Origin: Dyella_B sp966430775
GTDB lineage: Bacteria; Pseudomonadota; Gammaproteobacteria; Xanthomonadales; Rhodanobacteraceae
Assembly: GCA_966430775.1 (NCBI GenBank)
Contig: CBJMMB010000001.1
Coordinates: 41,093 to 105,092 of the forward strand
Length of the DNA stretch: 64,000 nt
Direction: 5' to 3'
The notes under the pieces were generated by a model, which was not told the origin of the DNA, did not search any database, and worked only from the letters and a program-made list of their open reading frames with translations. The stretch's first letter is position 1, and each line of letters starts with the position of its first letter. Positions 59,551-64,000 of this stretch are shown here, piece after piece. The position numbers were made by a program, and so were the translations under genes.

Positions 59551-62500
59551 TCACCAGTTGATGCGAATACCCGCCCGGCCGCTGTAGCCATCGCTGTGGT
59601 TGTCGACACCAATGTCGTACCCGGCATTGGCATAGATAAACACGTTACGCGCCAGCTGCGAGCTGATGCCTGCGCGCAGACCCACCCAGGTGCCCTTGAG
59701 GTCGGAGTGGAAGCTTACCGGCGTGGTCGGGGTGGAGAACGACACGCCCGGGTTGGCCATGAACTCGCGCCACAGGTCCACGCGCAGCCAGGTGCTCATC
59801 ATCCGCGGCTGTGCGGCGTCGCTGCCGAGCGCCCAGTTCTTCTTCACTTCGCCGCCAACGCGACCGGCCAGCGAATTGGCGTTGCCGAAGTACACGTCGG
59901 AAGCGACATCGGATGCATCGTTGAAGGATGCACGCTGATACACCAGCTGCGCCTGCGGCACGAACACCCAGCCGTTGCGCAACTGCACCGGATAACCGCC
60001 TTCGAGCGATGCGGCAATGCCGCGGCCTTCGGTCTTGAGCGGCGCCATGCGCGTGGAGCTGGCCTTGACGTTGTAGCCGGTGCCCTGCACCACCGCATCC
60101 GTGTACCAGCCGGACGGACCGAAGTGCGTCCAGTAGCCGCCGAGCGTGTAGTTCTGCAAGCGATCGCGGCCGGCCAGGCTGCCGTCGAAGTGCTTGACGT
60201 CGCCGGCGATCTGGCCGAGCGCGATATACACGCCGGCGATGTCGCTGCCGTTGTCGTGCTGGCCACGGTACAGATCGACACCCGCCTGCAGCGCGAACAT
60301 GTCGTCGTTGTAGCTCGGGCCCTTGTCGCCGTAGATGCCGAGCGAACCACCATCGCGCGAACCGTGCTGCGCAATCACGCGCGCCCAGCTGCTGTCGGCA
60401 TGCTCATTGCTGGCCTGTAGCACGTCCTCACCGGTGCGTTCCTGCAGGCTGTCCATCAGGCCCTGCCCGTACGACAGCGCCATCGAGGGAATGGCAGTGT
60501 AAATCGACACTTCCTGGCGATAGAGCGGAATGGTGGTCTGCGTGCCAGTGCTCGAGGGCGAAGGTGACGGCGCGGGAGTTGGTGCCGGCGTGGGCGCGGG
60601 TGCAGGCGTCGGTGCGGGCGTCGGCGCAGGCGCGGGCGTAGGTGCCGGAGTAGGTGCCGGAGCAGGCGCCGGCGTCGGCGCGGGCGTAGGTGTCGGAGCG
60701 GGTGCCGGCGTCGGCGCAGGCGTAGGTGTCGGAGCCGGTGCAGGCGTCGGTGCAGGCGTAGGTGTTGCGCACGCCGCAGCGCCCGGCACCAGCGAGCAAT
60801 CCAGCTGCGAACGCAGATACCAGTTCTGCGTGCTGCTGCCATCGGTGCTGCCGCGGTACAACGAATACTCATACGGACCGGCCGCCACCGCACTGGCCAG
60901 GCTGAAAGCGCCGGCGGCCGTGGTACCGCCGTTGATCGCCTGCACTACTTCAATACCGTTCGCGGTGGTCAGCGCGCCAGGGCCACCCGCATTGGTGATG
61001 CGCAATGCCGTGCTGCCGGTGGCCGTGCCGCCGTTGATCACCAGCAGATCCGACGGCGAACTGTCGCCACCAAGATACGTGTTGAGCGCAACCACACTGC
61101 CCGTGCCACCCACGTAATTCGTGGTGACCAGCTTGTTGCCGGTACCGGTGCCGCCAACCTGCACCAGCCTGTTGTTGTTCAACGTGCCGTTGACGGTGAA
61201 GCTGCCCTTGGTGCTGCTGCCCAGCGCGGACAATGCATCGGCCACCGCCATGGTGCCGCTGTTGTTCACCGTGCCGGTGACGCTGCCATAACCGCCCAGC
61301 GTTGCGCCCGACGCCACCGTGGTGGTGCCGCCGCCGCTCAACGCTGCACTGGTGTGGCTGTCATCGCCCACCGCCAGCGTGCCGGCGTTGACGTTGGTGT
61401 CGCCGGTATACGGATTGTCGGCGTTGAGAACGACGATGCCGCTGCCGAGCTGGTTCACGCCGCCTGTGCCGGAGATGACGCCGGCGAAGTTATAGGTGTT
61501 GGAGCGGTTGAAGGCCAGCGTGCCGTTGTCGGTCACGTCGCCCACGATCGAACCCGTGGTGCCGCCGCCACCCAGTTGCAACGTACCGGCCGTGATCGTC
61601 GTGCCGCCCGTATAGGTATTGTCGTTCGTCAGCACCGTGGTGCCGCTGCCGAACTGGTTGACTGCACCGCTGCCGGAGATCACGCCACCGAAGCTGTAGA
61701 CGTCGGGACGGTTGAAAGCCAGCGTGCCGTTGTTGGTAACGTCGCCAGTGATCGAACCACTGGCGCCGCCGTTACCCAGTTGCAGCGTGCCGGCCGCGAT
61801 CGTGGTGCCGCCGCCGTAAGTGCTGTCACCCGCCAGCACCAGCGTGCCGGTGCCCTTCTTGGTCAATGCACCGGCGCCGGTGATGGCTTGCGCGAACGTG
61901 CTGTTGAACGCCTGCGTGTCGATCGTGCCGCCGGCGGCGTTGATGGTCACCGCGCGTGACGATGCCGGATCGAAACTCTGCGTGAGCTGCAGCGTACCGC
62001 CGTTGAAGGTGATGCCACCAGACGTATTGCCCAGCGCAGTGTCCGCACCGACCGCCAGCGTGCCGTTGTTGATGAAGGTGCCGCCGGAATAGGTGTTGAC
62101 GCCGGTCAGCGTGGTCGTGCCCGAACCCATCTGCACCACGCTACCGCTGCCAGCAATGACGTTGCCGAAGGTCAGTGCATCGCTGCGGTCGAAGGCCACC
62201 GTGCCGTTGTCGGTGATGGTGGCCGTATTGATGTTGCCCGCCGTGCCGCCGTTGCCCAACTGCAACGTGCCGCCGTTGTCCACCGTCATGCTGCCGTTGT
62301 AGGCAGTCGTGTTGGCGGCGAGGATCAGCGTGCCGCCCTGCACATCGACCGAGGTCAGGGCAGGCAGATTGGTGTTGAGCGGATTGGCGATGATCCAGGT
62401 GCCGCTATCCTGCTTTTGCAGCTTCTGGAAATGGGTAATTGGACTGGACAGCGTATCGCTGCCGGCACCGTTCAAGGTCAACAGGTTGGCGCCGCCTGCG

Positions 62501-63276
62501 CCGCCATCGATGCTGCCTGTGACCGAAGAACCCGTATAAAGATGCAGGTTATTGTTACCATTTGCGAAGCTCAGATTGCCGATCACCTGGCCTCTGTTGG
62601 TAAAGTCCAGCGCCGCGGTGCCGCTAGCCCCTACCACACTGCCATTAGCCACGTCGGTTCTGATGACACCCGACGCCTCGTTGATGATGGTATTGCGGCC
62701 TGATCCGACCTGAAACCAGATTGCCGCGCTCTTGGGATTCCAGATGGTGCCAAAGTTATCGATGGTGTTGCCGTTACCCATCGGATTGACCGCTTCGGCT
62801 TCCAGGTTACCCGCTACCTCGTTCGACTTAACCAGCGCGCCTTGCTGCACAAGCAGGGTGCTGTTGTTGTTGAATTCAATGGTATTGAAGCCACCGTTGG
62901 GATAATTACCACCCACCGATGTGACGGTGTTTTGCACCTGCGAACCGGCGCCTAGCGTGATGGTCGCGTTGTCACCCAGCGAAATGGCGGACACGTTACC
63001 TGTCACAATCTGCGCATTGGGATCCAGCGTCACGGTCGCACCGGAAGCCGTCGAGCCTCCTGTACCAATGGTGCTCGTATACGGCGACGGCGCATTCGTA
63101 TCGCATGTCGTCACGTTGTTGGTTGTGGAACAGTTGGCATACGCCTGCGAAGCCAACAGGCTCAAAGATGTCATCACCGCCAGGCAGACAGCCTTGTGCT
63201 GCGGCCATGCCGGCTTGCCCGGATTGGCAGAGGAATGGGTGGAAGAGCGGATAGCGCGAGTCGTTTCGTGTTGCAT
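59551..63276 (-). CDS. Type V autotransporter with beta-strand repeats and Pro-rich linker
   Basis: 1241 residues from the ATG before QHETTRAIRS. A long signal sequence (hydrophobic core AVCLAVMTSLSLLASQAYA, residues 32-50 or so) leads into a passenger of about 800 residues built from autotransporter-associated beta-strand repeats; three successive units of about 65 residues share a pattern such as AGTLQLGNGG ... NNGTLAFNR ... GVISGSGAVNQFGSGTTVL. A Pro-Thr/Pro-Ala linker of about 65 residues follows, then a C-terminal 12-strand barrel of about 260 residues ending GYSGRAGIRINW. The passenger should be a surface beta-helix, an adhesin by type; no protease or lipase motif was seen. The start codon choice assumes the usual extended signal. 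Confidence 0.85.
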   Translation of the reverse strand: MQHETTRAIRSSTHSSANPGKPAWPQHKAVCLAVMTSLSLLASQAYANCSTTNNVTTCDTNAPSPYTSTIGTGGSTASGATVTLDPNAQIVTGNVSAISLGDNATITLGAGSQVQNTVTSVGGNYPNGGFNTIEFNNNSTLLVQQGALVKSNEVAGNLEAEAVNPMGNGNTIDNFGTIWNPKSAAIWFQVGSGRNTIINEASGVIRTDVANGSVVGASGTAALDFTNRGQVIGNLSFANGNNNLHLYTGSSVTGSIDGGAGGANLLTLNGAGSDTLSSPITHFQKLQKQDSGTWIIANPLNTNLPALTSVDVQGGTLILAANTTAYNGSMTVDNGGTLQLGNGGTAGNINTATITDNGTVAFDRSDALTFGNVIAGSGSVVQMGSGTTTLTGVNTYSGGTFINNGTLAVGADTALGNTSGGITFNGGTLQLTQSFDPASSRAVTINAAGGTIDTQAFNSTFAQAITGAGALTKKGTGTLVLAGDSTYGGGTTIAAGTLQLGNGGASGSITGDVTNNGTLAFNRPDVYSFGGVISGSGAVNQFGSGTTVLTNDNTYTGGTTITAGTLQLGGGGTTGSIVGDVTDNGTLAFNRSNTYNFAGVISGTGGVNQLGSGIVVLNADNPYTGDTNVNAGTLAVGDDSHTSAALSGGGTTTVASGATLGGYGSVTGTVNNSGTMAVADALSALGSSTKGSFTVNGTLNNNRLVQVGGTGTGNKLVTTNYVGGTGSVVALNTYLGGDSSPSDLLVINGGTATGSTALRITNAGGPGALTTANGIEVVQAINGGTTAAGAFSLASAVAAGPYEYSLYRGSTDGSSTQNWYLRSQLDCSLVPGAAACATPTPAPTPAPAPTPTPAPTPAPAPTPTPAPTPAPAPAPTPAPTPAPAPTPAPTPAPAPTPAPTPAPSPSPSSTGTQTTIPLYRQEVSIYTAIPSMALSYGQGLMDSLQERTGEDVLQASNEHADSSWARVIAQHGSRDGGSLGIYGDKGPSYNDDMFALQAGVDLYRGQHDNGSDIAGVYIALGQIAGDVKHFDGSLAGRDRLQNYTLGGYWTHFGPSGWYTDAVVQGTGYNVKASSTRMAPLKTEGRGIAASLEGGYPVQLRNGWVFVPQAQLVYQRASFNDASDVASDVYFGNANSLAGRVGGEVKKNWALGSDAAQPRMMSTWLRVDLWREFMANPGVSFSTPTTPVSFHSDLKGTWVGLRAGISSQLARNVFIYANAGYDIGVDNHSDGYSGRAGIRINW
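60570..60765. repeat. Pro-Thr/Pro-Ala coding tandem repeat in the autotransporter
   Basis: Low-complexity DNA made of GGCGTAGGTGC-like and GGCGTCGGCGC-like units on the plus strand, which on the minus strand encode PTPAPTPAPAP-type repeats. The unit is 12-18 bases, a whole number of codons, so slippage would change linker length without a frameshift. Confidence 0.8.
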
Positions 63277-63945
63277 GGATAAGCCCCTATTGAAGTGATA
63301 TTCCTTGCTCCGCAGCCACCCACAGTCGAACAAGCGCCATCCGCGTCGATGCCGCGCATCGATGCAGGCGCAAGTGGATTGAGTGCGAAAACTCAGCAGG
63401 TAATGCGGCGCGCCTTACATGGCTCGCAGCGATGCTGCTGTGACATGGCGCATAAGATACCGATGAAATTTGTCCGACCGATCAGACAATTCCTAAAAGC
63501 AAAAAATAAAAAATAACTGATGACTGTTTTTTGTCCTGTTCTGCTCTGGAACCTGTCTCGATAAATCTCTAGCTGTCTCAATACGCATGTCATCAATAGC
63601 CAATACTGTCCTGAATTGACAGATTGGAAAATTCAACGCGGTTCAAACGCTCGTGTTGCGACATGGCAGATGAGGACGCGTGGACGTAGCGAGAGGCCCA
63701 TGCAGACCACTGACGGGTGCGAACCAGATCAAGCAAGGAAAGCCGGATGTCGCGGACGGCAAAGGTCCTTGACTAGCGATTTGGCCAACAAGCCTGTCAT
63801 CAATGTTGCAAGATGGCCTTAATTGACAGCAATCGCACCAGATACGGCTTGTGCCCTTTTCTCGCCGAGGCTTTGCCGGTGCGGCGATCATTCGTAGGTT
63901 GGGTTACGCAGACGCTGACCCAACCCACGATTGATATCCCGGCGC
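63277..63945. promoter_or_regulatory. Upstream region of the autotransporter gene
   Basis: About 670 bases between two minus-strand autotransporter genes. It has an AT-rich stretch (63,490-63,520, AAAAATAAAAAATAA) that is much lower in GC than the rest of the window and is likely to hold the promoter or a DNA-bending site. Short open frames have no support. Confidence 0.5.
63893..63929. repeat. Partial GTAGGTTGGGTTACGC palindrome
   Basis: CGTAGGTTGGGTTACGCAGA then GCTGACCCAACCCACG: a diverged single unit of the family at 43854 and 56712, after the stop of the partial autotransporter gene. Confidence 0.65.
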
Positions 63946-64000
63946 TCACCAATTGATGCGAACGCCCATCTTGCCGCTGTAGCCACTGCCGTGGTCATTG
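63946..64000 (-). CDS. C-terminal end of a second autotransporter (partial)
   Basis: Only the last 17 codons are inside the window. They read NDHGSGYSGKMGVRINW and a stop, closely matching the end of the neighbouring autotransporter (DNHSDGYSGRAGIRINW). The closing aromatic residue is the usual barrel-assembly signal. It is therefore the barrel end of a paralogue upstream on the same strand; the rest lies beyond the right edge. Confidence 0.8.
   Translation of the reverse strand, partial: NDHGSGYSGKMGVRINW

Noticed and set aside
60570..60765. Possible CRISPR or satellite array
   Set aside because: The units are short, irregular and in frame within the autotransporter gene; they encode a Pro-rich linker. 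No spacer-repeat alternation.

Overview
The window is GC-rich chromosomal DNA from a gammaproteobacterium. The gene content suggests the Xanthomonadales, most likely the family Rhodanobacteraceae (relatives of Dyella, Luteibacter or Frateuria); the genus cannot be fixed from sequence alone. The points behind this are a type VI secretion operon of tssBC-hcp-tagJ-tssEFG-clpV type, xanthomonad-like minor pilin/PilY1 clusters, a complete xylose operon with its AraC-type regulator, and several families of short intergenic palindromes. No rRNA, tRNA, CRISPR array, insertion sequence or phage structural gene was seen.

Layout. (1) Positions 1-10,000 are an accessory block of probable type VI effectors and immunity proteins: a SleB-like wall hydrolase, a pesticin/T4-type muramidase next to an LprI-like lysozyme-inhibitor protein, a class 3 lipase with a helical tail, a lone PAAR protein, a Tae1-type amidase with its Tai1-type immunity protein, and an M35-type metallopeptidase. 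A TPR-methyltransferase and two cysteine-ribbon proteins of unknown role lie among them. (2) Positions 10,044-20,089 hold the sheath, tube, baseplate and recycling genes (clpV, tssG, tssF, tssE, tagJ, hcp, tssC, tssB), all on the minus strand. tssA, tssJKLM and vgrG are not here and must lie elsewhere. (3) Positions 20,529-21,544 hold a further pair, a lambda-type (GH104) lytic transglycosylase overlapping a small exported protein. (4) Positions 21,788-26,940 hold a SnoaL-like protein, a divergent dmeR/dmeF cobalt-nickel efflux pair with a clear operator, and a membrane FHA protein followed by a Ser/Thr kinase with a periplasmic sensor region. (5) Positions 27,454-43,821 carry two complete, diverged tandem copies of a pilE-fimT-pilV-pilW-pilX-pilY1 operon, separated by a LysM/TPR lipoprotein gene on the other strand. 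(6) Positions 44,110-44,793 hold a candidate small RNA and a ParDE-like toxin-antitoxin pair. (7) Positions 45,179-59,345 form a pentose locus: an exported GH43 glycosidase, xylHGF, xylB, xylA (minus strand), xylR and araFGH (plus strand). (8) The right end carries a large type V autotransporter and the last codons of a second related one.

How it fits together. The Tss proteins build the contractile machine. The enzymes on both sides are suited to attack peptidoglycan (glycan strands by muramidase and transglycosylase, peptides by Tae1 and perhaps SleB), membrane lipids (lipase) and proteins (metallopeptidase), and exported partner proteins would protect the producer. The FHA-kinase pair may be a post-translational switch, although its link to this secretion system is inferred. 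The pilus clusters supply pilus-tip adhesin machinery in two versions. The pentose locus would cleave xylo-oligosaccharides or arabinosides outside the cytoplasm, import xylose and arabinose and convert xylose to xylulose 5-phosphate; no arabinose catabolic enzymes are present here. Several families of inverted repeats sit between genes, including a composite REP-like element whose spacer occurs in both orientations.
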